Assembly (NCBI RefSeq): GCF_002754195.1
Contig: NZ_PEEU01000001.1
Coordinates: forward strand, 1-64,000
Source of the DNA: Flavobacterium sp. 9
Lineage (GTDB): Bacteria; Bacteroidota; Bacteroidia; Flavobacteriales; Flavobacteriaceae
Direction of reading: 5' to 3'
Length of the DNA stretch: 64,000 nucleotides
The notes under the pieces are model-generated. The model worked only from the letters and a program-made list of their open reading frames with translations. It ran no database searches and was not told the origin of the DNA. Positions 26,501 to 35,172 of the stretch are shown in pieces. The position numbers were made by a program, and so were the translations under genes. How positions within the stretch are numbered: the first letter of the stretch is position 1; each line of letters starts with the position of its first letter.

Positions 26501-26536
26501 AAACCGCAATTCCTATAAAGAGTTGCGGTTTTTTAT
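26501..26536 (+). terminator. Terminator after dnaN
   Basis: AAACCGCAA and TTGCGGTTT form a perfect stem followed by a T-run, about 105 bases after the dnaN stop. Confidence 0.85.
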
Positions 26537-26551
26537 TTGGAACACTTTTTT

Positions 26552-26795
26552 GTTTCAGGTTTCAGGTTGAAAGTTTCAAGTTTCAAGTTGAAATGCGGTT
26601 AAAGATTGGGCTGATTTTACCGCAAAGTCCGCAAAAGTTTTTTATCTCGTGTTTACAGTGCTTTATAAAAGATAAAGTTCGCAAAGCTTTGTGTATAAAA
26701 ACTTTGCGAACTTTGCGAAAAACCTTAGCGAGCTTTGCGGTAAAAAAAACACAATACAAGCAAACTTGAAACTTGAAACAAATAAAACCTGAAAC
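26552..26795. repeat. Nested repeat: TTTCAGG/TTTCAAG arms around GCAAAG arms
   Basis: The outer arms (26552-26590 and 26765-26795) are inverted TTTCAGG and TTTCAAG runs. Inside, TACCGCAAAGTCCGC (26618-26632) is inverted as CTTTGCGGTAAA (26733-26743), with more GCAAAG/CTTTGC units between. The same two motifs, in the same nested order, frame the YhhH-like gene at 22060-22694, but here without a gene inside. Confidence 0.75.
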
Positions 26796-26805
26796 AAATT
26801 TTCTT

Positions 26806-26813
26806 TAACTTTG
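26806..26813 (+). promoter_or_regulatory. -7 box TAACTTTG four bases before a start codon
   Basis: TAACTTTG matches TAnnTTTG. Only TAAT separates it from the ATG at 26818, so transcription should begin at or near the start codon and the mRNA may be leaderless. Confidence 0.6.
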
Positions 26814-26817
26814 TAAT

Positions 26818-27447
26818 ATGAAAATAGAAATTTGGTCGGACATCATGTGTCCGTTTTGTTACATCGGAAAAAGACAACTGGAAACAGCCTTAGCTGAGTT
26901 TCCAAATGGAGAATTTGAAATTGAGTGGAAAAGTTTTCAACTTGATCCAACTATTGCGCCACAATCAGGTAAAGATGTTTATACGTTTCTAGCTGAACGA
27001 AAAGGTATTTCTGTTGAACAATCAATAGAAATGCATAAAGGTGTCGTAGAACGCGCAAAAAGCGTTGGTTTGGATTATCATTTTGACAAAGCGATTATCT
27101 CGAATTCTTTGACTGCACATCGCATTATACATTTGGCTAAAACCAAAAAATTAGGCGACGAAATGGAAGAGATCTTCTTTAAAGCTTATTTTACTGAAGG
27201 AAAAGATCTAAATGACAATCAAACTTTAATAGCATTAGGTGTTCAAGCAGGTTTAGATTCAAAAGAAGTACAAGAAGTTATAGAGAATGAGAATCTATAT
27301 CTAAGTGATGTTCACGCTGATATTCACGAAGCAAATGAAATTGGAGTACAAGGTGTTCCATTTTTTGTTTTTGATCGAAAATACGCTGTTTCAGGAGCAC
27401 AACCAGTTGAAGCTTTTGTACAGACTATTAAAGAAGGATTGAAGTAG
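26818..27447 (+). CDS. DsbA-family oxidoreductase (FrnE-like)
   Basis: A 209-residue thioredoxin-fold protein with the CXXC active site in SDIMCPFCYIGK at residues 12-15 or so, and the cis-Pro segment GVQGVPFFVFD. The DsbA-type helical insertion lies between. There is no signal peptide, so it is the cytosolic FrnE type, probably a disulfide isomerase or thiol oxidoreductase. It is monocistronic and may be translated from a leaderless mRNA. Confidence 0.9.
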   Translation: MKIEIWSDIMCPFCYIGKRQLETALAEFPNGEFEIEWKSFQLDPTIAPQSGKDVYTFLAERKGISVEQSIEMHKGVVERAKSVGLDYHFDKAIISNSLTAHRIIHLAKTKKLGDEMEEIFFKAYFTEGKDLNDNQTLIALGVQAGLDSKEVQEVIENENLYLSDVHADIHEANEIGVQGVPFFVFDRKYAVSGAQPVEAFVQTIKEGLK

Positions 27448-27455
27448 TGATTTTT

Positions 27456-27766
27456 TAGAAGCAAGAGGCAAGATTATAGAGTAAAGATTATAGAACATAG
27501 AATATAGAGTATAGATGTTTTACTTTGTGATTATGTTGTGCTCTTCGACTTCGCTCAGAGTGAGAAGCGATATTTGTCATGCTGAGCGAAGTCGAAGCAG
27601 TCAAAGTGAATCAACCCTAACTTTAGATTCAATCTTAAAGACAATCAAGATAAAAATCTAAAATCTTGACTCTTACATCTTGCTTCTATAATCTATATTC
27701 TATGTTCTACAATCTTGACTCTTGCATCTTGCTTCTATATTCTATGTTCTATATTCTATAATCTTC
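27456..27766. repeat. Nested palindrome: TAGAAGCAAG arms around a CTTCGACTTCGCTCAG core
   Basis: The outer left part (27456-27515) contains TAGAAGCAAGAGGCAAGATT and ATAGAATATAG; the outer right part (27655-27766) holds the inverse, CTTGCTTCTATATTCTATG, in two tandem copies. Inside, CTTCGACTTCGCTCAG (27543-27558) is inverted as CTGAGCGAAGTCGAAG (27582-27597). No gene lies here. Confidence 0.8.
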
Positions 27767-27769
27767 CAT

Positions 27770-29542
27770 CTAAATCACCCCCATTTTTTGCATTAAGAAC
27801 GTTGCGCTTTTATTCTGGCAGATTCCGTTGCGGAGTTTATAATCAAAGTGAAGTTCGTTGTTTTTAATTTCTACTTCAAAACATTGATTCGTTAAAATAT
27901 TCTGATATTCATTTGTTGTTAAACATACTTCGATATCGTGCGTCGCGATTGCTCCAATTGCTTTTTTTGCAATAATCTTTTTTACAACCTCAATTGTTCC
28001 GTTTCGTTTGTCGTCAGAGTTTGTTCCTCTTAAAATTTCGTCTAATAAAACAAACGCCGGTTGCTCTTCTAATGCGTCCATAATTTGCTTTAAACGTTTG
28101 ATTTCAGCAAAGAAATAAGATTCGCTATCTGCTAAAGAATCCGATAATCTCATTGAAACTAAAACTGGAAGTGGGTGAATGTTAGCTTTTGAAGCACAAA
28201 CAACTGAACCTACTCCGCCTAAAACCATATTGATTCCTAAACTTCTTAAAAAAGTACTTTTACCCGACATATTAGAACCTGTAAGAATCATAAACGATTC
28301 CGGATAAAAATGAGTGTCATTCCCTACTCTAGTTGCCGGATTCAATAACGGATGACTTAAATCTGAAAATCCAATTTTATATTCTGAATTGATTTCAGGA
28401 AAAACAAAATCCTGGTTATTATAAGCAAGATTTGCATAACTATTTAAAGCTTCAAATTCACCAATAATTTCAATCCATTTTTCAAGTTCTGTTGAATAGT
28501 TTTCTTTCCATTTTAATAATGCTTTTAAAACGTGAAGATTAAACAAAAAGGTTCCGTTAAATACTATTGCAGTTACAAAATTATTAATAGTATCCATTCT
28601 CGAAAATAACTCCGAAAGATCATTTAAATGTTTACTTGCAGTTTCTTTTCTAAAAATAAGCTGTTGTTGTAAATCGATTAGTTTCTTAGATTGAAAAGTT
28701 TCGTTTTCAATTTTCTCTACTAATAAACTATATTGTTTAATGATTTTATCGATATTATCTGCCTTTGCAATTTCCGATTGAATTCTTTTAAATGATTGTC
28801 CTAACACGATCATATTGGCTATAAAAATATAAGTCACATAAGATAATAAAATCGTTTTTGAAGTTATAGAATAAGCTATTAGAAAGCCAAAAAACAAAGT
28901 TGGAAGGATAATTGAAAGTGCAATTAAAACTTTAGATAAATGATTATTTTTAAATGAATTCCAATAAATTAAAGAATCAAATGAATTCTTACTGTCATTA
29001 CTGACAATTGCTAAAGCCAGGAAATCCTGACGCCAATCAATTTTAGTTTTTAACTCGTTAATTGCTTCTTGGTTTTCCAGAATTGTTTCATTAGGCAACA
29101 ACTTCAATAATTGATTTGCCAATGTTTTTTTTCCGATAAAAGTTGCTGTTCTATTTATATTTTGGAATAAAGAATGATCTCCAAAAATATCTAAATCGTA
29201 AGCATAAGGATGATGAAAATCATTGAATTCAATTCCGTTTTCAAAAGGGATTTTTTCTCTTTTTAAATACGTTATTTCATTTTTATTGATTTTTAAAATA
29301 GCAGAAGTAAGTTCTTTCTGGAAAGACAATTTTGAATGAAGTCGCATCAAAAAAATAAAACCAACAAAAGATAGAAAAGCAAAAACTACGTAAAGAATTT
29401 CACTGGTTTTTATGTAATAAAACAACATAAACAAACAAAGAAAAACGGTTAAAAGACGCAGAATACTTATGCTATTGTATCTTTTATTGATTTTATGAAA
29501 AAGTGCAGTATAGTGTTCAACTTTATTATTGTATGCTTCCAT
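27770..29542 (-). CDS. Membrane-anchored MutS-family ATPase
   Basis: A 590-residue protein. The N-terminus has two hydrophobic helices (about 28-72) and two more follow near 205-245, then a MutS-III/lever region and a MutS ATPase domain (about 390-590). Walker A TGSNMSGKST, Walker B AFVLLDEILRGTNSDD and the ABC-type signature region are present. It lacks the N-terminal mismatch-recognition domain I, so canonical mismatch repair is doubtful. It stands alone on the minus strand. The membrane segments make it unusual; a role in recombination or chromosome tethering is only a guess. Confidence 0.82.
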   Translation of the reverse strand: MEAYNNKVEHYTALFHKINKRYNSISILRLLTVFLCLFMLFYYIKTSEILYVVFAFLSFVGFIFLMRLHSKLSFQKELTSAILKINKNEITYLKREKIPFENGIEFNDFHHPYAYDLDIFGDHSLFQNINRTATFIGKKTLANQLLKLLPNETILENQEAINELKTKIDWRQDFLALAIVSNDSKNSFDSLIYWNSFKNNHLSKVLIALSIILPTLFFGFLIAYSITSKTILLSYVTYIFIANMIVLGQSFKRIQSEIAKADNIDKIIKQYSLLVEKIENETFQSKKLIDLQQQLIFRKETASKHLNDLSELFSRMDTINNFVTAIVFNGTFLFNLHVLKALLKWKENYSTELEKWIEIIGEFEALNSYANLAYNNQDFVFPEINSEYKIGFSDLSHPLLNPATRVGNDTHFYPESFMILTGSNMSGKSTFLRSLGINMVLGGVGSVVCASKANIHPLPVLVSMRLSDSLADSESYFFAEIKRLKQIMDALEEQPAFVLLDEILRGTNSDDKRNGTIEVVKKIIAKKAIGAIATHDIEVCLTTNEYQNILTNQCFEVEIKNNELHFDYKLRNGICQNKSATFLMQKMGVI

Positions 29543-29610
29543 TTTAAGAATTTAATGAAATACAAATATAGGTTTTAGACTTACAAAACACCATCAATAG
29601 TTATTAGATT

Positions 29611-30444
29611 TTAGGTTTCATGCATTACCAAAACCGGAATTGAAACTTCTTTTGTAATTTTCTTAGAAAAACTGGATTCAAAAATACTCTCAAAGAAAGA
29701 TCTTTTATGCGTTATTGTCGTTAAAACATCAACATCTTTATAAAGTATAAAATCAAGAATTGTTTCTTTTACTTCGTCACTTGGCAAGACTAGAAATTCA
29801 ACATTATCGTTTGCAAATTCTCTTTCCCATTCTTTAATAGTAGCATCTGAAACATCTGAATTAGAAGTTCTAACATATAAACTTTTTACTTTTGCTTTTG
29901 TTTTATTTGCAATTTCAAGAACTTTTCTTAACTCTGTTTTATCTTTTTCACGATAGCGCGTTGTGAAAGCAATTGTTTTAATTTTCTTGAATTTTGCATC
30001 GGCAGGAATACACAGAACCGGAACTTTTACTTCTGAAATTACAGAACTCGTATTTGATCCCAGAAAGAATTTTGTCCAGTCTGTAACTCCCGAAGTTCCC
30101 ATTATTACAAAATCAATCTTATCTTCTTCGACTGCGTTTTTTAAATTATAAATTAAATCGCCATCCATTAAGCGATGTTTTATTACAATGTCGTCCAATT
30201 TTCGTTCTGTGGCAATAGCTCTAAGTTTTGGAATTTCATCCTTAAACATTTCAAATTTTGCTAATTCTATTGAACTATAAATCGAGGCATAATTTTCAGG
30301 AAAAAACTGGCTGTCATAAACCGGAATCTCAAAAGTATGCAACAAAATAAGTTCTGCATTAACAATTTTAGCAAATTCTAAAGCATGAACAAAAGCATTT
30401 GTGGCTGCTCCGGAAAAATCTGTTGGAAATAATATCTTTTTCAT
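29611..30444 (-). CDS. Universal stress protein, two tandem USP domains
   Basis: A 277-residue protein with a first USP domain (about 1-145) ending in GTSGVTDWTKFFLGSNTSS, the ATP-binding motif G-2X-G-9X-G(S/T), and a second, more divergent domain (about 150-277). USPs respond to stress and are cytosolic. It lies divergently from mnmE. Confidence 0.88.
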   Translation of the reverse strand: MKKILFPTDFSGAATNAFVHALEFAKIVNAELILLHTFEIPVYDSQFFPENYASIYSSIELAKFEMFKDEIPKLRAIATERKLDDIVIKHRLMDGDLIYNLKNAVEEDKIDFVIMGTSGVTDWTKFFLGSNTSSVISEVKVPVLCIPADAKFKKIKTIAFTTRYREKDKTELRKVLEIANKTKAKVKSLYVRTSNSDVSDATIKEWEREFANDNVEFLVLPSDEVKETILDFILYKDVDVLTTITHKRSFFESIFESSFSKKITKEVSIPVLVMHET

Positions 30445-30592
30445 TTTGACTGAGATTAAGTGGTTTGTTTCTCAAATTTAATCATTATAAAGAGAAAACA
30501 ACTTGATAATTATCAGTATTTTAACATTTAATATTGCCTCAAAAAAACATTTAATTGAACCAAAAAAACTCGCTTTCAGCATCAATTCCTGG

Positions 30593-30623
30593 TTGCTAAC
30601 TTTACGGCTTTTTTATACCTTTG
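30593..30623 (+). promoter_or_regulatory. Promoter for mnmE (TTG-N20-TACCTTTG)
   Basis: TTG at 30593-30595 and TACCTTTG at 30616-30623 are separated by 20 bases, close to consensus. Only four bases follow before the ATG at 30628, so the transcript should start at or next to the initiation codon. Confidence 0.75.
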
Positions 30624-30627
30624 CAAG

Positions 30628-32028
30628 ATGATAAATCAAGATTCTATAGTTGCATTGGCTACTCCATCCGGAGCTGGAGCTATTGCTATCATTCGTATTT
30701 CGGGTTCTGACGCTATTACCATTGGAAATTCGGTTTTTAAATCCATAAAAAACAAAGACTTAACGCAGCAAAAAACACATACTTTGCATTTAGGTCATAT
30801 TGTCGATGATTCGAAAACACTTGATGAAGTTTTGGTTTCTGTTTTTAAAGGACCAAATTCTTATACTGGCGAAAATACCATTGAAATCTCTTGTCACGGT
30901 TCTACATATATTCAGCAGCAAATTATTCAGTTATTATTGAGAAAAGGCTGTAGAATGGCTGATGCGGGTGAATTTACGCTTAGAGCTTTCCTTAACGGGA
31001 AATTAGATTTATCACAAGCAGAAGCTGTTGCAGATTTGATTTCGTCAGATAATGAAGCTTCGCATCAAATTGCTATGCAGCAAATGCGTGGTGGTTTTAG
31101 TAATGAAATAGCAAAATTGCGTGAAGAACTTTTAAACTTTGCGTCGTTAATCGAACTGGAATTAGATTTTGCAGAAGAAGATGTGGAATTTGCTGACAGA
31201 ACTCAATTTCACGAATTATTGAACAGAATTGAATTTGTTTTGAAACGTTTAATTGATTCGTTTGCAGTTGGAAACGTTATTAAAAACGGAATTCCTGTTG
31301 CAATTGTTGGTGAACCAAATGTTGGAAAATCGACTTTGCTGAATGCTTTATTAAACGAAGAACGCGCCATTGTTTCGGACATTGCAGGAACAACTCGTGA
31401 TACTATTGAAGATGAATTGGTGATTGGCGGAATTGGTTTTAGATTTATCGATACAGCAGGAATCCGAGAAACAAAAGATGTTGTTGAAAGCATAGGAATC
31501 AAAAAAACTTTTGAAAAAATCGATCAGGCGCAAGTTGTTATTTATTTGTTTGATGGTTTAAAATTCCAGATTTCAAGTTCTGAATTTGTTTCTGAAATTG
31601 AGCAAATCAAGAATAAATATCCATTAAAACCATTGGTAATTGTAGTAAATAAAAAAGATGTATTGTCTGCTGATGAAGTTTTAAATATTACTACAAAGCT
31701 TGAAAACTTAAATGCAAAACTTTTATTGATTTCTGCTAAAGAGAAAATTGGTGTTGATGATTTAAAGAATGAATTACTTTCGTTTGTAAATACCGGTGCT
31801 CTTCGTAATAATGAAACGATTGTAACAAATACAAGACATTACGATTCATTACTTAAAGCATTAGACGAAATACAAAAAGTAAAATATGGTCTTGAAACAA
31901 ATCTTTCAAGCGACTTAATTGCTCTTGATATTCGCGAAGCTTTATATCAATTTGGACTTATTACGGGTCAGGTTTCTAATGATGAATTATTAGGGAATAT
32001 TTTTGCTAACTTCTGTATTGGAAAATAA
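30628..32028 (+). CDS. mnmE: tRNA U34 5-carboxymethylaminomethyl modification GTPase
   Basis: A 466-residue MnmE/TrmE protein, which with MnmG modifies U34 of tRNAs reading NNA/NNG codons. The N-terminal TrmE domain starts IVALATPSGAGAIAIIRISG. The G domain sits inside the helical domain, with GEPNVGKSTLLNAL (G1), DIAGTTRDTIED (G2), DTAGIRET (G3) and NKKD (G4). The C-terminus is CIGK, whose Cys is conserved. The protein is complete. Confidence 0.96.
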   Translation: MINQDSIVALATPSGAGAIAIIRISGSDAITIGNSVFKSIKNKDLTQQKTHTLHLGHIVDDSKTLDEVLVSVFKGPNSYTGENTIEISCHGSTYIQQQIIQLLLRKGCRMADAGEFTLRAFLNGKLDLSQAEAVADLISSDNEASHQIAMQQMRGGFSNEIAKLREELLNFASLIELELDFAEEDVEFADRTQFHELLNRIEFVLKRLIDSFAVGNVIKNGIPVAIVGEPNVGKSTLLNALLNEERAIVSDIAGTTRDTIEDELVIGGIGFRFIDTAGIRETKDVVESIGIKKTFEKIDQAQVVIYLFDGLKFQISSSEFVSEIEQIKNKYPLKPLVIVVNKKDVLSADEVLNITTKLENLNAKLLLISAKEKIGVDDLKNELLSFVNTGALRNNETIVTNTRHYDSLLKALDEIQKVKYGLETNLSSDLIALDIREALYQFGLITGQVSNDELLGNIFANFCIGK

Positions 32029-32057
32029 CAGGGCAAAACAAGGCGAAATAACCATAG

Positions 32058-32106
32058 AAAACGAGTTAAAATATTGATTACAAATATTTTAACTCGTTTT
32101 TTTTTA
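32058..32106 (+). terminator. Terminator after mnmE
   Basis: AAACGAGTTAAAATATT pairs with AATATTTTAACTCGTTT and is followed by a long T-run. Confidence 0.85.
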
Positions 32107-32149
32107 TGGGATTTTCTTTTGGATAATTTCAAATTACTTGTCTCTTCTT

Positions 32150-33274
32150 TTACTGATCAAGCCAATTCTTAAATTCTGCTACTTTATTCTTACTGATAAT
32201 AATATCGATTTTGAGATCAGGTTTTATAATTAGTTTCAACTGGTTTTTTCCATAAAGCAAGATGCTGCTAATCGAACTAATGTTTACTATAAACTGCCTG
32301 TTTGCTCTGTAAAAAATAGTTGGATCAAGCCATTTCATTATCTCGTCAAGGCTGCTATTACTGTTAAATTGACGATTGTCAAAAGTATAGATATAAGTAA
32401 TTCCGGTATCCAGTAAAATATAGGCAATCTCCTCTATATCTAATTTTATCAGTTCATCTTTATGATACGTAAGTATTCTTTTCTTTGGAATTTCAGACTC
32501 TTTTGATGTATCATTTTGAATAGTGTTATCTGCCGGATTTTGTAATTTCTGCTGATTTGAGTTTAACTGCAGATTCAGGATCTGAAGCTCATTTACCCGG
32601 TAATTTAAATCCTCTTTTTCAAGATCAAAAACCCTTTCATATTTTCGATAAATAAGTCGTATCATTAAGTAACAGCAAACACTTATGAAAACTGTGCTTA
32701 AAAATAGACTCACCACAAACTGCAGATACAAATCTGATAATTCTTCTTCTAAAACAGCTAAGTTAGCATGAGAAGCTACCATCCAGTCTGTTCCTGCAAC
32801 GGGATTTATATTGATTATTTCTGATTTTCTTTTTGGGTCATTCGGAAATGTTCGCATCCCTCCTATTTTTTCTCCCTGTTCTAAAACGGTACTTAATGGT
32901 TTAAACTCTTTATTCCCTATTCCATTTATCTGAGAATTATTTTCCTGAATTTTAAGCCCAATTAATGCCGGATTAGGATGGCAGAGTTCAATTCCTTTTT
33001 GATTGTACATACAGATAAAATCACTTTTTATGTCTGTATTTTCAATACTTATTTGAAGATTATGAATAACCTGATCTTTAGATAATCCGCTGCGAAGCTG
33101 CTGTTCTAAAAGACGGGAAATTTCCCGAACTTCCCTCTCACCCGATTCCAATTTACTATTGCACAATTTTTCTTTGGCAGACAAATAAAGATAACTGGAA
33201 GAAATCAAACTAATAATTAGAACAACAATACTAATGCCTGTAAGTGTCAAAGTATAAAGGCGTGCTTTTTTCAT
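32150..33274 (-). CDS. Membrane-bound LytTR regulator with extracellular Cache-like sensor
   Basis: A 374-residue protein. TM1 (about 10-32) and TM2 (about 186-210) enclose a periplasmic PDC/Cache-like domain of about 150 residues (IGGMRTFPNDPKRKSEIININPVAGTDWMV). A coiled coil follows, and the C-terminal LytTR DNA-binding domain spans about 268-374 (HKDELIKLDIEEIAYILLDTG ... FYRANRQFIVNISSI). It therefore combines sensing and DNA binding without a kinase. It is divergent from the two P460-type genes, its probable targets. LytTR sites in that gap were not identified. Confidence 0.87.
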   Translation of the reverse strand: MKKARLYTLTLTGISIVVLIISLISSSYLYLSAKEKLCNSKLESGEREVREISRLLEQQLRSGLSKDQVIHNLQISIENTDIKSDFICMYNQKGIELCHPNPALIGLKIQENNSQINGIGNKEFKPLSTVLEQGEKIGGMRTFPNDPKRKSEIININPVAGTDWMVASHANLAVLEEELSDLYLQFVVSLFLSTVFISVCCYLMIRLIYRKYERVFDLEKEDLNYRVNELQILNLQLNSNQQKLQNPADNTIQNDTSKESEIPKKRILTYHKDELIKLDIEEIAYILLDTGITYIYTFDNRQFNSNSSLDEIMKWLDPTIFYRANRQFIVNISSISSILLYGKNQLKLIIKPDLKIDIIISKNKVAEFKNWLDQ

Positions 33275-33464
33275 GTAAATTTATAGTCCTTAAAATGAAA
33301 TCCGTTTAGAAAATTTTACTTAGGCTAAAATAAGCAATTTATTTAGCTTTCAATATTTCGGCTTTAAGGTCAAAAAATCCCCTTTGAACCAATTAAATCT
33401 TTTAAACACAGGGATTAGGCCTAATTTTGAATTGATAATTTATTTCATCTAAAAAATAAAACAA

Positions 33465-34445
33465 ATGAAAAAAGGACTTAAAATCTTCGCAATTTTACTG
33501 GTTGCACTTATTGCTTTACAATTTTGGAAACCCGAAGAAATTGAATATAGTACACCAACAAAGGACTTAACTAACGTTCCTGCAGAGGTAAATACTATTT
33601 TAAGAAACTCTTGTTTTGACTGTCATTCTAATACTGTAAATCTTGCCTGGTTTGACAAAATAACACCTGCAAATTTTATAGTCGCTTCTCATATTACAGA
33701 TGGCCGGAAAGCGCTGAATTTTTCTGATTGGGATAAATTAGAAAAGCCAAAGCAAAGTGCAACACTTTTTTACGCTTTCAACAAAATACTATCAGGCGAA
33801 ATGCCGCTTAAAAGTTATACAGCCCTTCATCCTTCAGCCAAATTAGATGATCGCTCTATCGCTGTTTTAAAGAATTATTTAACAACAATAGCTGCCCGAA
33901 AACCAAGTCAGGAAATAGCGCCTGTTGCTGCTCCAAAAGATGTTGAAAAAGTGCTTCCAAACAAAAAAATAACAGATTACACTAAAGTTAAACCTACCCT
34001 AAATAATATTTCATATATCCCCGATTTTAGAAACTGGAAAGCCATTAGTACATCAGATCGTTTTGACAACGGCAGTATGCGTATTATTTATGGAAACGAA
34101 ATCGCCGTAAGAGCTATTGCAGAACATCAAACTAATCCTTGGCCCGATGGTGCTATTTTTGCCAAAACTGCCTGGAAACAAAAAACAGAAGCCGATGGAA
34201 CCATATCTGCGGGAGCATTCATTCAGGTTGAATTTATGATAAAAGATTCAAAAAAATATGAAGCTACAAAAGGATGGGGATGGGCAAGATGGAAAGGAAA
34301 TGACTTAAAACCATACGGTGATAATGCCAACTTTGATCAGGAATGTATTTCCTGCCATAATCCGGTCAAAAACAATGATTACGTTTTTACTACTCCGTTG
34401 CATCTTGATGTCAATAAATTTAATATTTACAATAAAACCAAATAA
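33465..34445 (+). CDS. Heme-binding protein with cytochrome P460 domain
   Basis: A 326-residue exported protein with an N-terminal hydrophobic segment (about 5-20). The haem-binding domain contains CFDCH (Cys50, Cys53, His54), and the C-terminal P460 domain has the second c-type site CISCH (Cys294, Cys297, His298). Between them are FAKTAWKQKTE and GWGWARWKG. P460-type proteins are periplasmic c-hemes that can oxidise small nitrogen compounds; here the function is unknown. It is followed 2 bp later by a paralogue without a heme motif, and faces the LytTR regulator. Confidence 0.86.
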   Translation: MKKGLKIFAILLVALIALQFWKPEEIEYSTPTKDLTNVPAEVNTILRNSCFDCHSNTVNLAWFDKITPANFIVASHITDGRKALNFSDWDKLEKPKQSATLFYAFNKILSGEMPLKSYTALHPSAKLDDRSIAVLKNYLTTIAARKPSQEIAPVAAPKDVEKVLPNKKITDYTKVKPTLNNISYIPDFRNWKAISTSDRFDNGSMRIIYGNEIAVRAIAEHQTNPWPDGAIFAKTAWKQKTEADGTISAGAFIQVEFMIKDSKKYEATKGWGWARWKGNDLKPYGDNANFDQECISCHNPVKNNDYVFTTPLHLDVNKFNIYNKTK

Positions 34446-34447
34446 AT

Positions 34448-34918
34448 ATGAAACCATTTCACACTATCATAATTGCGCTTATTATTATACTTTCTGGATG
34501 TAACGGAAATAATAAGGATAATCTTAATGAAAAAGCTTCTGTATCAGCATTAGATGCGCTACCGGAAAATCCTTTATTATTATCCCCTATTACATTTTCA
34601 ATTAATCCGAATAAAGCAGCTATGTCAACTTTATACGGAAATAAAATTGCTTTTCAGCATGCAAGAGCAAAAGCAGACAGTTCTTATCCTAATGGAGCTG
34701 TTTTATATGAAGTTACCTGGAAACAAAAAACAGATTCTCTATGGTATGGCGCTAACATTCCTGATCAGATTATTAGTGTCGAGAAAGTACAATTTAAAGC
34801 AAATGCTGTTCCTAAATATGAATTGTATGCAGGACACCCTTTAAAAAAAGTTTCTTCTAATGATGAAAGAAACAGAATAGCCTCGATTTTATCTAAACAT
34901 ATGGCAGAGACTCCATAA
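34448..34918 (+). CDS. P460-like lipoprotein lacking a CXXCH heme site
   Basis: A 156-residue lipoprotein (lipobox LSGC). Its core (STLYGNKIAF, YPNGAVLYEVTWKQKTD) aligns with the P460 domain of the preceding gene, but the C-terminus has no CXXCH, and the GWG-W motif is missing. It is shorter than typical P460 proteins. It begins 2 bp after the upstream stop. It could be a heme-free partner or regulator of its neighbour; that is inference. Confidence 0.78.
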   Translation: MKPFHTIIIALIIILSGCNGNNKDNLNEKASVSALDALPENPLLLSPITFSINPNKAAMSTLYGNKIAFQHARAKADSSYPNGAVLYEVTWKQKTDSLWYGANIPDQIISVEKVQFKANAVPKYELYAGHPLKKVSSNDERNRIASILSKHMAETP

Positions 34919-35172
34919 AGTAAAAATGGTAATTTTAGAAACTGGACCTCATACCTTTTTTTGCCACAAAAAGTTAAGATGGTTTTAAAGATATTTCACC
35001 AGGCTGAGTTTTGTGGCAGAATTGTGGCACATGGGTATTAACAAAAAAGGATTTCCACTAAAATAAAGGCATAACGGATTTAGGTTCGAAACTGTATTAA
35101 AATTTAATATAAATTTCATCAATCCCAACAGGACATCCAAATCAAAATACTCAAGACACATAAAGACAGCCT
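34919..35172. other. Gene-free region with a weak palindrome
   Basis: No gene is supported. TTTTTTGCCACAAAA near 34958-34970 and TTTTGTGGCA near 35004-35014 form an imperfect inverted repeat. The remainder may be decayed DNA continuing from the IS6-family remnant that follows. Confidence 0.5.

Noticed and set aside
34554..34844. Open frame inside the second P460-type gene in another frame
   Set aside because: It overlaps a well-supported lipoprotein gene with no own signals, so it is a shadow.
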